Shown here piece after piece: positions 1-8,068 of a stretch of 29,093 nt of DNA (position 1 is its first letter; every line of letters starts with the position of its first letter). This DNA is from CAYONP01 sp964405335. Its GTDB lineage: Bacteria; Armatimonadota; UBA10988. The stretch spans positions 1 through 29,093 of the forward strand of contig CAYONP010000078.1 of NCBI GenBank assembly GCA_964405335.1. Reading direction: 5' to 3'. The position numbers and the translations under genes are program-made. The notes beneath the pieces were generated by a model that saw nothing but the letters and a program-made list of their open reading frames with translations, was not told the origin of the DNA and did no database searches.

Positions 1-49
<49 letters not shown>

Positions 50-96
50 CTGCCGCGGCGACTGCGTGGCCGGGCTTCTGCGGCCGCGACTGGTCG

Positions 97-125
97 TTGA
101 CGCCACCGGCCTTCGCTGGTAGCCT
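97..125 (+). promoter_or_regulatory. Sigma-70-like promoter of rpsD
   Basis: TTGACG at 97-102 matches five of six -35 consensus bases. After a 17-base spacer comes TAGCCT at 120-125, which keeps the three most conserved -10 bases (T1, A2, T6). Transcription would begin near 131-133, downstream of the ATG at 126, giving a leader of about 24 bases that contains GGAGA at 144-148. This arrangement supports the TTG at 156 as the rpsD start. Confidence 0.55.
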
Positions 126-155
126 ATGCGTTTGCCCGATAGCGGAGACGCGGCC

Positions 156-779
156 TTGGCGCGGTATACCGGTCCGGAACATCGAATCTGGCGGCGACTT
201 GGTGTCGAAAGCGCGCCACCCTGGGTGCGCGTGCGGCGCGAGACTCCGCCTGGCCAACACGGCTCCGGCCGGATGCGCGGCGGCAAGCAGTCCGAGCATG
301 CCAAGCAGTTGATCGAAAAGCAGAAGCTGCGCTGCTTCTATGGCGTGCTCGAGAAGCAGTTCCGGCGCTATGTCGCCCGCGCGCAGCGGATCCCCGGCGT
401 CACCGGCCACAACCTCATCCGCCTGCTCGAAACGCGGCTCGACGTGGTCGTCTACCGGCTCGGCTTCGCGACCACGCTGCGCGCCGCGCGGCAGTTGGTC
501 GGCCACGGACACATCGAGCTGAATGGCGTGAGGACCAACATCCCGAGCTGCCAGGTCAAGCCGGGCGACCGCGTGCAGGTGCGCGAGAAGAGCCGCACGC
601 TGCAAGTCGTTCGCGACGCGCTCGAGCATCGTGGCAATGTGCTGCCGCCTTACCTCGCGCTCGATGCCGCGCGCATGGCCGGCGAGCTGCTCAGCGACCC
701 CGAGCGCACCGACATCGACGTCAACGTCAATGAGCGCATGGTGGTCGAGTATTACGCCCGGCGCAACGTCAGCGAATAG
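156..779 (+). CDS. rpsD: 30S ribosomal protein S4
   Basis: S4 nucleates assembly of the small ribosomal subunit by binding the 5' domain of 16S rRNA. The 207-residue product has the family landmarks in order: ARYTGP at the N terminus, PPGQHG, EKQKLR, YGVLEKQFRRY, and the S4 RNA-binding domain with LLETRLD, VVYRLGFA, ARQLVGHGHI, VNIPS-like NIPS and VKPGD. An in-frame ATG lies at 126, but homology begins at TTG 156 (LARYTGP, where the family normally has MARYTGP). GGAGA at 144-148 sits seven bases before this TTG, and the promoter points the same way. The N-terminal segment lacks the cysteine cluster of zinc-binding S4 forms, so this is the Cys-free type. It stands alone rather than beside rpsK/rpoA. 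Function is certain; the start is likely. Confidence 0.96.
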   Translation: MARYTGPEHRIWRRLGVESAPPWVRVRRETPPGQHGSGRMRGGKQSEHAKQLIEKQKLRCFYGVLEKQFRRYVARAQRIPGVTGHNLIRLLETRLDVVVYRLGFATTLRAARQLVGHGHIELNGVRTNIPSCQVKPGDRVQVREKSRTLQVVRDALEHRGNVLPPYLALDAARMAGELLSDPERTDIDVNVNERMVVEYYARRNVSE

Positions 780-801
780 CCCTGGGGGCACCGGAATCAG
801 G

Positions 802-827
802 CGGCGGGACGCTCATGCGTCCCGCCG
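802..827. terminator. Bidirectional terminator-like hairpin after rpsD
   Basis: A perfect 11-base inverted repeat (CGGCGGGACGC at 802-812 and its complement at 817-827) with a TCAT loop lies between the rpsD stop and the end of the convergent gene. No clear T-run follows on either strand (TGCTTGTTGGG on the plus strand), so termination may be weak or factor-assisted. Confidence 0.6.
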
Positions 828-845
828 TGCTTGTTGGGCGAGCGG

Positions 846-1919
846 TCAGATCATCCGGTCGACCGGCGCGGCGAACATGTCGTCGGGCGTTTCGTACCGA
901 GCGCCGAACCGCGCCAGGCGCAGGCGCTCGGCGGTCGGCTGGTCGGCCCGGCCGAGCTGGCGATAGACCTCGGCAAACTCGTCGTAGCCGTAGGTGGCGT
1001 GCACCTTCAGGCTGGCGCTTCGCTCACCGCGCCGAACATCCCCGATGTGGCTGATGTAGTAAGCCTTGTAGATCACGCCTTCATGGGCGAGGTAGCAGTG
1101 GGTGTTGTAGATGTCCGGCGGCACCTCGAACTTGCCGTTGAGCAGTAGGATCGAGTTGATCCGCTGGGTTGCGCCGCTGGGCGACTTGGCGTCGACGATC
1201 TCGTCGGTCCGGCTCAGCTCGCGCGTCGCCGTGCCGAGCTTGGTCCACTGCCCGTCGCGCAGCAGCCACAGGTCCGACGGCTCGGCCTCGGGCGGCGCGG
1301 GCACGTCCGATGCGGGTGTGGCGCCGGCGGCCGCGGCCGGCGCCGCGGCTGCCGTCGTCGCGGGCCGCGCCGTGCGCTGCTGCTTCGGCGGCGCGGCGCT
1401 CCACCCTTGCTCCTCGGCGAGCCGGCGGAACTTCATCAGCGCCGATTTGCACTGCCCGCGCAGCTTGCGGTCCTCGATCTGCTCGTCGAGTGCGTCGAGC
1501 GAACCGCCGACCGGATCGTCAGGCACCGCCACGCCGGCCGCCTCGAACGCCGCGGTGACGGCCGCGAAGCGCTCGGCCAACTCATCCGACATCGGCGGCG
1601 CCTCGTACGGCTCGTCCTCCTCGGGTTCAGGCTCGGGCTCGGGGAGCGGCTCCGGCTCGGGTTCCGGTTCGGGCGCGGGGGCAGCGGCCTTCTGCGGGAT
1701 GACCATCGGCGCCGGCTCGGGCTCCTCTGCCGCGGCGACGCCGCTGGCCACACCCGCGGCGCGCTTGTACTTGGTCAGCGCCGACTTGCACCGGCCGCGC
1801 AGCCGCTTGTCGGCCACCAGGCTGTCGAGGTCGCCGACGGCCAGGCCGCCGGGGTTGTCGGGCAGCTCGATGCCCGCCTCGGCAAAGGCCTCGCGCAGCG
1901 CGGCGAGCAGCTCCTCCAT
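846..1919 (-). CDS. Unknown protein with a duplicated basic helical domain and a Pro/Glu linker
   Basis: I do not recognise this 357-residue protein. It contains two copies of one domain, about residues 4-56 and 115-168. Each copy has an acidic helical half followed by a strongly conserved basic segment (KRLRGRCKSALTKYKR at 38-53; RKLRGQCKSALMKFRR at 151-166) with one cysteine. Between them lies a Pro-Glu alternating linker (about 66-107), which suggests a stiff spacer. After a second Ala/Pro-rich linker, a C-terminal domain (about 216-322) has aromatic-rich strands and may be a beta-rich fold. No signal peptide or membrane segment is visible, so it is probably cytoplasmic. The ATG at 1919 has GGAG eight bases upstream. 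It is last in the mtnA-htrA run, 63 bases after htrA. An RNA- or DNA-binding role for the basic helices is only a guess. Confidence 0.8.
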   Translation of the reverse strand: MEELLAALREAFAEAGIELPDNPGGLAVGDLDSLVADKRLRGRCKSALTKYKRAAGVASGVAAAEEPEPAPMVIPQKAAAPAPEPEPEPEPLPEPEPEPEEDEPYEAPPMSDELAERFAAVTAAFEAAGVAVPDDPVGGSLDALDEQIEDRKLRGQCKSALMKFRRLAEEQGWSAAPPKQQRTARPATTAAAAPAAAAGATPASDVPAPPEAEPSDLWLLRDGQWTKLGTATRELSRTDEIVDAKSPSGATQRINSILLLNGKFEVPPDIYNTHCYLAHEGVIYKAYYISHIGDVRRGERSASLKVHATYGYDEFAEVYRQLGRADQPTAERLRLARFGARYETPDDMFAAPVDRMI

Positions 1920-1982
1920 GCGCCCATCTCCGGCGGCAGTATGACCATCGGGCAGGTGGCCGTCAACCGCGTCAGCGCCAGC

Positions 1983-3161
1983 TCAGATCCCGTCCACCGC
2001 CGTCCCGTCGGGCATCACCGGGCGTTCGGTCAGGGTCACCTCCGCGCTGGCCGGGCCGGTCGGGCGCAGCAGTGACAGTCGGAGCTTGGCCCCCGGCCGG
2101 GCCGCGGCGACCAACTCGCGCAGTTGGCCGACGGACTCGACACGCTGGCCGTCGACCGCGGTGATAATGTCATAGGGCTGCAAACCGGCCAGGTGTGCCG
2201 GCTGGCGGCGGTACATGCCGGTGATCAGCAGGCCGGCGTTTTCCTTGACCGACAGCTCGGTGGCCAGCCGGCTGGTCAGCGGCGAGGCCTGCACGCCGAG
2301 CCAGCCGCGGATCACCCGCCCGTGCTCGAGGATCTCTTCGACCGCCGGCCGGACGATGTGCGCCGGCGCGGCGAAGCCGATCCCTTGGTAGCCGCCGGAC
2401 TGCGAGAAGATCGCCGTGTTGATGCCGACCAGACGGCCGTTGATGTCGACCATGGCGCCGCCGGAGTTGCCGGGGTTGATCGCCGCGTCGGTCTGGATGA
2501 AGTCCTCGAACCCGCTGAACCCCACCTCGCGCCGCCCCTTGGCCGAGACGATGCCGGCGGTGACCGTGTTGCTGAACCCAAACGGATTGCCGATGGCGAC
2601 CACCCACTCGCCGACGCGCAGCGCGTTGCTGTCGCCCCACTCGGCCACCGGCAGGTTGGTCGCATCGATCTTCAGCACCGCGATGTCCGACTCCGGGTCG
2701 GCGCCGACGACCTGCGCGGCGAACGACCGGCCGTCGGCGAGGATGACCTCGATCTGGACCTCATCGGCCCGCCCGGCGGCGATGTTGTGGTTGTTCGTGA
2801 CCACCGTCCCGTCGGCGCTGATGATCACCCCCGAGCCGAGGCTCTCGCTGCTGCGGTCGGGCGAGCGCTCGCGCCAGCGCTGGCCGAAGAGGTCCTGAAA
2901 GACCAGATCGCGGCCGCGCTGGATGCGCGTCGCGTTGATGTTGACCACCGCCGGCGTGACCTGCTCGGCGATGGTGGCGAACGAGTTGCCCAGCGCCGTC
3001 AACGACTCGGCGGCCTGCTGCCGATCGGCCGCCGGAACCGTCTGCGCCGCCGCCGGCGGGGCGAGCCAGGCAGCGAACCGGCCGAACCGCTGGCCGAGCA
3101 AGATGCCGAGCATCAGGACGATGACCGCGCCGGCGACCAGATCCCGCTTGTTCCACCGCAT
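1983..3161 (-). CDS. HtrA/DegQ-type periplasmic serine protease with one PDZ domain
   Basis: This is a trypsin-like protease of the DegP/DegS/DegQ group, which degrades misfolded envelope proteins or cleaves regulators. The 392-residue product has an N-terminal membrane anchor (about 7-25), with no obvious cleavage site. The protease domain follows, with the triad His125 (VTNNHN), Asp159 (ESDIAVL) and Ser233 (NPGNSGG). One PDZ domain occupies about residues 280-370. A single PDZ and a retained anchor resemble DegS or a short DegQ rather than two-PDZ DegP. A GTG at 3173 is possible, but the ATG at 3161 is preferred because GGAGA lies six bases before it. It follows mtnA by 30 bases on the same strand, so co-transcription is likely, although no functional link to methionine salvage is known to me. 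Confidence 0.93.
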   Translation of the reverse strand: MRWNKRDLVAGAVIVLMLGILLGQRFGRFAAWLAPPAAAQTVPAADRQQAAESLTALGNSFATIAEQVTPAVVNINATRIQRGRDLVFQDLFGQRWRERSPDRSSESLGSGVIISADGTVVTNNHNIAAGRADEVQIEVILADGRSFAAQVVGADPESDIAVLKIDATNLPVAEWGDSNALRVGEWVVAIGNPFGFSNTVTAGIVSAKGRREVGFSGFEDFIQTDAAINPGNSGGAMVDINGRLVGINTAIFSQSGGYQGIGFAAPAHIVRPAVEEILEHGRVIRGWLGVQASPLTSRLATELSVKENAGLLITGMYRRQPAHLAGLQPYDIITAVDGQRVESVGQLRELVAAARPGAKLRLSLLRPTGPASAEVTLTERPVMPDGTAVDGI

Positions 3162-3191
3162 CGCGCTCTCCACGGGTGGTGTACCGTCGGC

Positions 3192-4253
3192 TCAGCGCGC
3201 CATAACAGCAGCGCCCTCACGCAGCGCCGCCAGGGCGGGCCGGTACGGCGGGTAGGCCACCCCTCGCTCGCAGATGATGGCCGTGACCAGCTCGGCCGGT
3301 GTGACGTCGAACGCAGGATTGTAGACGCTTGCCGCCGCCGGTACGGTAACCTGCGTCCCACAGCGCCGCAGCTCGGCCTCGGCGCGCTCCTCGATGGGGA
3401 TCTCGTCGCCGTGGTCGAGCGCGAAGTCGACCGTGCTCAGCGGCGCGGCGACGTACATCGGCAGGCCGTGGTGGCGCGCCAGCACGGCCAGGCCATAGGT
3501 GCCGATCTTGTTGGCCACATCGCCGCCGGCGGTGATCCGATCGGCGCCCGTCACGACGCAGTCGATCGCGCCGTGCCGCATCAAGCTGGCGGCCATGGAA
3601 TCACCGATGACCGTGACCGCGATGCCGAGCTGGACCAGCTCCCAGGCGGTCAGCCGCGCGCCCTGCAGCAGCGGTCGGGTCTCGTCGGCATAGACCCGCT
3701 CGACCTTGCCCTGCTCGGCCGCCGCGCGGATCACGCCCAGGGCGGTGCCGTAACCGGCGGTGGCCAGCGCGCCGGCGTTGCAGTGAGTCAAGATGCGCGC
3801 GCCGACGGGGATCAGCGCCGCCCCGTGCGCGCCCATCGCCCGGCAGCTCGCCACGTCTTCGGCGTGGATGGCACGCGCCTCGGCGAGCAGCGCCGCGCGC
3901 AGGGAGTCGGCGTCGCCGGCATGGCGTTCGGCCAGCGCGGCCGTGCGCTCGAGCGCCCAGAACAGGTTGACCGCCGTCGGCCGGGTCCGGGCCAGGCGCG
4001 CTCGCGCCGCCGCGAGATCGGCCAGCAGCGCCTCGCGCGAGCCGGCCGGCGACCGACTGGCGGCCAGCGCAATGCCGTAGGCGGCGGTGACGCCGATAGC
4101 CGGCGCACCGCGCACGCTGAGCCGCTCGATCGCCGCGGCGACCTCCTCGACGCTGCGGCAGTCGAGCAGCACCAGCTCGCCCGGTAGGCGTGTCTGGTCG
4201 ATCAGCCGCACGGCGCCGTCGTGCCAACAGACCGTCTCGACGGGCTCACGCAT
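3192..4253 (-). CDS. mtnA: S-methyl-5-thioribose-1-phosphate isomerase (methionine salvage)
   Basis: MtnA converts methylthioribose-1-phosphate to methylthioribulose-1-phosphate in the cytoplasmic methionine salvage pathway. The 353-residue length is normal for the family. Visible hallmarks are RGAPAIG at 48-54, the catalytic-type cysteine Cys158 in THCNAGALAT, the catalytic-type aspartate Asp238 in TGADRI followed by GGDVANKIGTY, and the C-terminal YNPAFDVTP. The family is related to eIF2B subunits, but these motifs favour the isomerase. The frame stays open upstream to 4334. The ATG at 4253 is chosen because homology begins there and GGGAG lies six bases upstream. No other salvage gene (mtnB, mtnC, mtnD, mtnK) is present in the window, so the rest of the pathway must lie elsewhere or be partial. 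Confidence 0.95.
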   Translation of the reverse strand: MREPVETVCWHDGAVRLIDQTRLPGELVLLDCRSVEEVAAAIERLSVRGAPAIGVTAAYGIALAASRSPAGSREALLADLAAARARLARTRPTAVNLFWALERTAALAERHAGDADSLRAALLAEARAIHAEDVASCRAMGAHGAALIPVGARILTHCNAGALATAGYGTALGVIRAAAEQGKVERVYADETRPLLQGARLTAWELVQLGIAVTVIGDSMAASLMRHGAIDCVVTGADRITAGGDVANKIGTYGLAVLARHHGLPMYVAAPLSTVDFALDHGDEIPIEERAEAELRRCGTQVTVPAAASVYNPAFDVTPAELVTAIICERGVAYPPYRPALAALREGAAVMAR

Positions 4254-4324
4254 CGCATGCTCCCACGTGATCGTAACCGCGGCGAAACCCTCGCGCTCCT
4301 GCGCCCATAGCGAATGCCCGCATA

Positions 4325-4924
4325 ATGATCTCATCCATGAAGCAGTTGGTCGGCTGGCTTCGGTTCCCGCTCGCCGCGCTCCTCCTGGCGTGCGCCGCAG
4401 GCACCGGCGTCGAGCCCGCGCCGCCGACCCGCTTGCCTGCCGCCGATGGGCCCGACCTGACGCTCTTCGCCGCCGCCGACGAGCGGATCACCGTGGTGAT
4501 CTTCATCTCACCCGACTGTCCCGTCTCCAACGGCTACGCGCCGACGGTCCACCGCCTGTGTGAGCGCTACGCCGAGCGGCCGGTGCGCATCGTGCTGGTC
4601 CATCCCGATCCCGACGTGACCGCCGGACGCGCCCGTGACCATGCCGCCGACTTCCGCTACACCTGCGAAGTGGCCCTCGATCCGGAGCAGCGGCTGGTCA
4701 GGCTGGTCGAGGCCACGGTGACTCCCGAAGCGGCGGTGTTCGGTGCCGATCACCGGCTGGTCTACCTCGGCCGGATCGACAATCGGTGGGAAGACTACGG
4801 CGTCCAGCGCGACGAGCCGACGACCCACGAGTTGCGCGACGCCATCGACGCCGCCCTGGCCGGCGAGGCGCCGCCGATCGACCGCTGCACGGCGGTCGGC
4901 TGCCCGATTCCGCCACGCGACTGA
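4325..4924 (+). CDS. Redoxin-like (thioredoxin-fold) lipoprotein
   Basis: The 199-residue protein starts with a lipoprotein signal ending in a LLAC lipobox (Cys23), so it is probably anchored outside the cytoplasmic membrane. The thioredoxin-fold body has the beta strand VVIFIS followed by SPDCPVSNGYAP, with Cys65 in the place of a peroxiredoxin-type active cysteine. Later Cys79 and Cys114 could be resolving cysteines. The tail has VGCPIP, which I recall from redoxins that occur beside or fused to haem/copper monooxygenases. The next gene is exactly such a monooxygenase, starting 16 bases downstream. The ATG at 4325 is the longest start; ATG 4337 (MKQLVG) gives a more compact signal peptide, and neither has a clear ribosome binding site. 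It may deliver electrons to, or protect, its neighbour; this is inference. Confidence 0.82.
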   Translation: MISSMKQLVGWLRFPLAALLLACAAGTGVEPAPPTRLPAADGPDLTLFAAADERITVVIFISPDCPVSNGYAPTVHRLCERYAERPVRIVLVHPDPDVTAGRARDHAADFRYTCEVALDPEQRLVRLVEATVTPEAAVFGADHRLVYLGRIDNRWEDYGVQRDEPTTHELRDAIDAALAGEAPPIDRCTAVGCPIPPRD

Positions 4925-4940
4925 ACCGGAGGCGAACGCC

Positions 4941-6215
4941 ATGCCGTTGCTCGTGCTCAGCCTGCTGATTGCCGCCGGGCCGCCGCCGACCTACAACGGC
5001 GAGGTCGCCCAGATTCTGTTCGACAACTGCACCGTCTGCCACCGCGACGGTGAAGTGGCGCCGTTCCCGCTGGTCAGCTACCGCGATGCGCAGAAGCGCG
5101 CCGGGCAACTGGTCGACCTCACCCGCCGGCGGATCATGCCGCCGTGGCTGGCCGAGCCGGCGGTCCATCCCTTCGTCGGCGAGCGGCGCATGAACGACGA
5201 AGACATCGCCACACTGGCCGCCTGGGTCGCCGCCGGCGCGCCCGAGGGTGAGGGCGACCCGCCGCCGTTGCCCGACTTCCCCACCGGCTGGTGGCTCGGC
5301 GAGCCCGACCTGACCCTGACCATGGAAGAGGAGTACACCACCCCGGCCGAGGGCCGCGACATCTATCGCGCGTTCGTCTTTCCCACCGGCCTGACCGAGG
5401 ACAAGTGGGTCACGGCGGTCGAGTACCACGCCGGCAACGCGGCCGTGGTCCACCATGCGCTGTTCTTCGTCGACAGCCGCGGCATCGGCCGGCGGCTTGA
5501 CGAGGGCGATCCGGGCCCCGGCTACGACAGCTACACCGGCCCAGGCTTCCTGCCCGACTCCGGCCTGGGCGGCTGGGCGCCCGGCGCGTTTCCGAAACGC
5601 CTGCCCGAGAATACCGCCCGCCTGGTCCGCGCCGGCTCCGATATCGTCGTCCAGGTCCACTTCCATCTGACCGGCAAGCCCGAGACCGAACGCTCGACCA
5701 TCGGCCTCTACTTCGCCGACGCGCCGCCCACCCGCGAGGTCCGCATCGCGCCGCTCGGCTCGGTCTTCCTGCTCATCCCGCCCAACAAGCCCGACCACAC
5801 GGTCACCGACGAGTTCGTCACCCCGGTCGACCTCGAGCTCCACGGCATCGTCCCCCACGCCCACCTGCTCGGCCGCTCGATGTCGAGCCGAGCGCTGCTG
5901 CCCGACGGCCGCGTGCTCGACCTGCTGAGCATCCCGCGCTGGGACTTCGACTGGCAAGAGCAGTACCGTTACGAACAACCGGTCATCCTGCCCGCCGGCA
6001 CGAAGGTGACCATGGAGTGGGTCTACGACAACTCGGCGGCCAACCCATTCAACCCGCACCGGCCGCCGAAGCTGGTCACCTTCGGGCTCGAGACGACCGA
6101 TGAGATGTGCTGCCTGTGGCTGCAGATCATTGCCTGCGACCCGGCCGACACTCCGGCCCTGAACGAGGCGCTGCGGGTGCAGAACCGCGGGCGCGGGGGC
6201 GGCGACTACCTCTGA
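4941..6215 (+). CDS. Haem c / copper type II ascorbate-dependent monooxygenase-like protein
   Basis: The 424-residue exported protein starts with a short hydrophobic leader. A c-type haem domain follows with CTVCH (30-34) and a likely axial Met66 in IMPPW. The rest resembles both halves of peptidylglycine alpha-hydroxylating monooxygenase (PHM). Copper-ligand candidates are all present: HH at 171-172, HFH at 240-242, PHAH with His306 and His308, and Met389 in DEMC. The haem could feed electrons to the copper centres, replacing soluble ascorbate. The true substrate is unknown, and an amidated peptide should not be assumed. The ATG at 4941 has GGAGG eight bases upstream, just after the stop of the redoxin gene, so the two are probably one transcript. 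Family assignment is strong; the reaction is unknown. Confidence 0.9.
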   Translation: MPLLVLSLLIAAGPPPTYNGEVAQILFDNCTVCHRDGEVAPFPLVSYRDAQKRAGQLVDLTRRRIMPPWLAEPAVHPFVGERRMNDEDIATLAAWVAAGAPEGEGDPPPLPDFPTGWWLGEPDLTLTMEEEYTTPAEGRDIYRAFVFPTGLTEDKWVTAVEYHAGNAAVVHHALFFVDSRGIGRRLDEGDPGPGYDSYTGPGFLPDSGLGGWAPGAFPKRLPENTARLVRAGSDIVVQVHFHLTGKPETERSTIGLYFADAPPTREVRIAPLGSVFLLIPPNKPDHTVTDEFVTPVDLELHGIVPHAHLLGRSMSSRALLPDGRVLDLLSIPRWDFDWQEQYRYEQPVILPAGTKVTMEWVYDNSAANPFNPHRPPKLVTFGLETTDEMCCLWLQIIACDPADTPALNEALRVQNRGRGGGDYL

Positions 6216-6249
6216 TCCCCGGCAGCGCGGCGCGGGGGTGACGGGCGGG

Positions 6250-6268
6250 GGCGCGGTCTTACCGCGCC
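6250..6268. terminator. Hairpin between convergent genes
   Basis: GGCGCGGT at 6250-6257 pairs perfectly with ACCGCGCC at 6261-6268 around a three-base CTT loop. It lies in the 87-base gap between the plus-strand monooxygenase and the minus-strand PQQ lipoprotein, where it could end both transcripts. There is no T-tract. Confidence 0.5.
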
Positions 6269-6302
6269 GCCGGCCGTCGGCGCCGCGGTCGACGACAGCC
6301 GC

Positions 6303-7400
6303 CTACCGGCGACCGAGCCCCGCCGGCCCGCCGCGCAGGTGCGGCCACAGCGCCGTCGCATCGAGCCCGCCGCCGCCCGTCGCAATGGCATACAGCCGCC
6401 CCGCGTTGTCGCCGATGTAGAGCGTCCCGTCGGGCGCGATCGTCGGCGACGAGGCGATGTAGCCGCTCACCGGCACCTTCAGCGCCAACTTGCCCGTCGC
6501 CACGTCGACCGCATAGACCGCGTGCGAGTCACTGCCGAACCAGACCCGGCCGTCGGCAGCGAGGGTGGGGGAGGAGGCGATGGCGGTGAAGGTCGAGAAC
6601 CGCCACCGCGGCTCGCCCTCGGCGCTCACCGCGTGGAGGTCGCCCGTCTGGTCGCCAACGTAGATCGTGCCGTCGGCCCCGACCGCCGGCGAGCTGACCG
6701 ACTTGCCCAGCTCGTCGTACCGCCACCGGATCACGCCGTCGGCCGACAGACAAACCAGCCCCGCGTCCATGGTGGCGACGAGGATCGTCTCGTCCGCGCC
6801 GGGCGCCGGGCAGCCGAACACCTCGCTCCCGACCGGCCGCTGCCAGACCGGCGCGCCGCGCCGGTCGAGCCGCGTGACCAGCCCGGCGTCGCCCGAGCCG
6901 GCCACGATCACGTCGCCGCCGGGCAGCGCCAGCGGCGACGACTCGAGCGGCTCTGACGCCGTCCAGGTCCAGCGCAATGCGCCCTCCGCGTCGAGCGCGT
7001 AGAGCTGTCGGTCGGCGCTCGGCGCGTAGACGTTGCCCTGGCGATCGACCGCCACGCCGGCGACGATCCGATCGTCGGTCTGCCGGTGCCAGCGCTCGCG
7101 GCCGGCGGTGTCGAAGCAGTAGACCCGGCCGTCGAACGCTCCGACGACGATCCCACGGTCGCTCACCGCCGCCGGGGCATGGACGAAGTCCCGTGCCGTC
7201 GCCGACCAGAGCCGCTCGCCCGCCGGCGAAATCGCCGCGAAGGTGTGGTCGTGGCTGCCGACGTAGATCGTCCCATCCGGCCCGAGCGACGGCGCCGCGG
7301 CGACCACGTCGCCGAACTCGACCACCCACCGGATGCGCGGATCGAGCCGCGGGCCGCAGCCGGCCAGCAGCAGGATGAGCCCCGCGGCCAGCCTCCTCAC
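6303..7400 (-). CDS. PQQ-type beta-propeller lipoprotein
   Basis: The 365-residue product starts with a lipoprotein signal ending in LAGC (Cys15), so it should be a membrane-attached extracytoplasmic protein. The remainder is a chain of about seven to eight short blades with the recurring pattern DGTIYVG...YAVD/A...G...RW, typical of PQQ-like/BamB-like propellers. These usually act as protein-binding scaffolds and do not hold PQQ, and no dehydrogenase catalytic residues are apparent. The GTG start at 7400 overlaps the stop of the ATPase gene by four bases, so the two are translationally coupled. It is the last gene of the five-gene ABC operon. A role as an outer partner of that transporter is plausible; a BamB function is not supported by context. 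Confidence 0.88.
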   Translation of the reverse strand: MRRLAAGLILLLAGCGPRLDPRIRWVVEFGDVVAAAPSLGPDGTIYVGSHDHTFAAISPAGERLWSATARDFVHAPAAVSDRGIVVGAFDGRVYCFDTAGRERWHRQTDDRIVAGVAVDRQGNVYAPSADRQLYALDAEGALRWTWTASEPLESSPLALPGGDVIVAGSGDAGLVTRLDRRGAPVWQRPVGSEVFGCPAPGADETILVATMDAGLVCLSADGVIRWRYDELGKSVSSPAVGADGTIYVGDQTGDLHAVSAEGEPRWRFSTFTAIASSPTLAADGRVWFGSDSHAVYAVDVATGKLALKVPVSGYIASSPTIAPDGTLYIGDNAGRLYAIATGGGGLDATALWPHLRGGPAGLGRR

Positions 7401-8068
7401 AGCTCGCTCAGTCGGCCGTCGAGCATCTCCAGCCGGCGCGACGCCAGCCCGCCCAGCTCGCGGTTGTGCGAGACCATCACGATGGTCAAACCCTCGCGGT
7501 TCAGGTCGCCCATGATCCCCATCACCTCCTGCTCCGTCTCGCTGTCCAGGTCGCCGGTCGGCTCATCGGCCAGCAACAGCTCCGGCTCGGCGATCAGCGC
7601 GCGGGCGATGGCCACGCGCCGCTGCTCGCCGCCCGACAGCTCCGCCGGCAGCGCGGTCAGCCGGTCGCCCAGCCCGACCCGGCGCAGCAGCTCGCGCGCC
7701 CGCAGCGCCGCGGCGTCCGAGTCGCCCGCGCCGAAGAGCAGCGGCAGTCGGACGTTGTCGAACGCCGTCAAGGTGGGCAGTAGGCCGGCGAACTGGAACA
7801 CGAATCCGAGCCGCGCCGCGCGCAGCGCCGACAGCGCCGCGTCGTCCCGCGAGCCGACCGGCTCGCCGAACAGCCGCACCTCGCCACCGCTCGGCACCGC
7901 CAGCGTGCCGAGCAACGCCAGCAGCGTGCTCTTGCCGCTGCCCGAGCGGCCGGTGACCAGGCAGAAATCGCCCGGCTCGACGGCCAGGTCGACTTCTCGC
8001 ACGGCCGTCACCTCGCCTGCCGGCGTGGCGAAGTGCTTGCTCACCGAAGCCAGCTCGGCCACCGGCAT
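7397..8068 (-). CDS. ABC transporter ATP-binding protein, LolD/MacB type
   Basis: A complete 223-residue ATPase of the LolD/FtsE/MacB group, which powers FtsX-like permeases from the cytoplasm. All elements are visible: Walker A GRSGSGKST (40-48), Q-loop Gln92, signature LSGGEQ (144-149), Walker B ELLLADE (163-169) with the D-loop TGDLD, and switch His201. The start codon overlaps the permease stop by one base (TGATG), and its own stop overlaps the next gene by four. The group exports or extracts lipoproteins, peptides or drugs, or transmits mechanical signals; the substrate cannot be read from the ATPase. LolD is only the nearest familiar relative and no LolC/LolE pair is present. Confidence 0.93.
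   Translation of the reverse strand: MPVAELASVSKHFATPAGEVTAVREVDLAVEPGDFCLVTGRSGSGKSTLLALLGTLAVPSGGEVRLFGEPVGSRDDAALSALRAARLGFVFQFAGLLPTLTAFDNVRLPLLFGAGDSDAAALRARELLRRVGLGDRLTALPAELSGGEQRRVAIARALIAEPELLLADEPTGDLDSETEQEVMGIMGDLNREGLTIVMVSHNRELGGLASRRLEMLDGRLSEL

Noticed and set aside
126..155. ATG at 126 as the start of rpsD
   Set aside because: It adds ten residues not found in S4, lies at the -10/+1 region of the likely promoter, and lacks a ribosome binding site, unlike TTG 156.
2124..4187. A plus-strand open frame of 687 codons opposite htrA and mtnA
   Set aside because: The opposite strand has clear catalytic motifs and ribosome binding sites, whereas this frame has no recognisable feature.
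4905..4945. Frameshift splitting a redoxin-monooxygenase fusion
   Set aside because: The redoxin ends at a natural family-like tail, and the monooxygenase has its own GGAGG and leader peptide, so two genes fit better.
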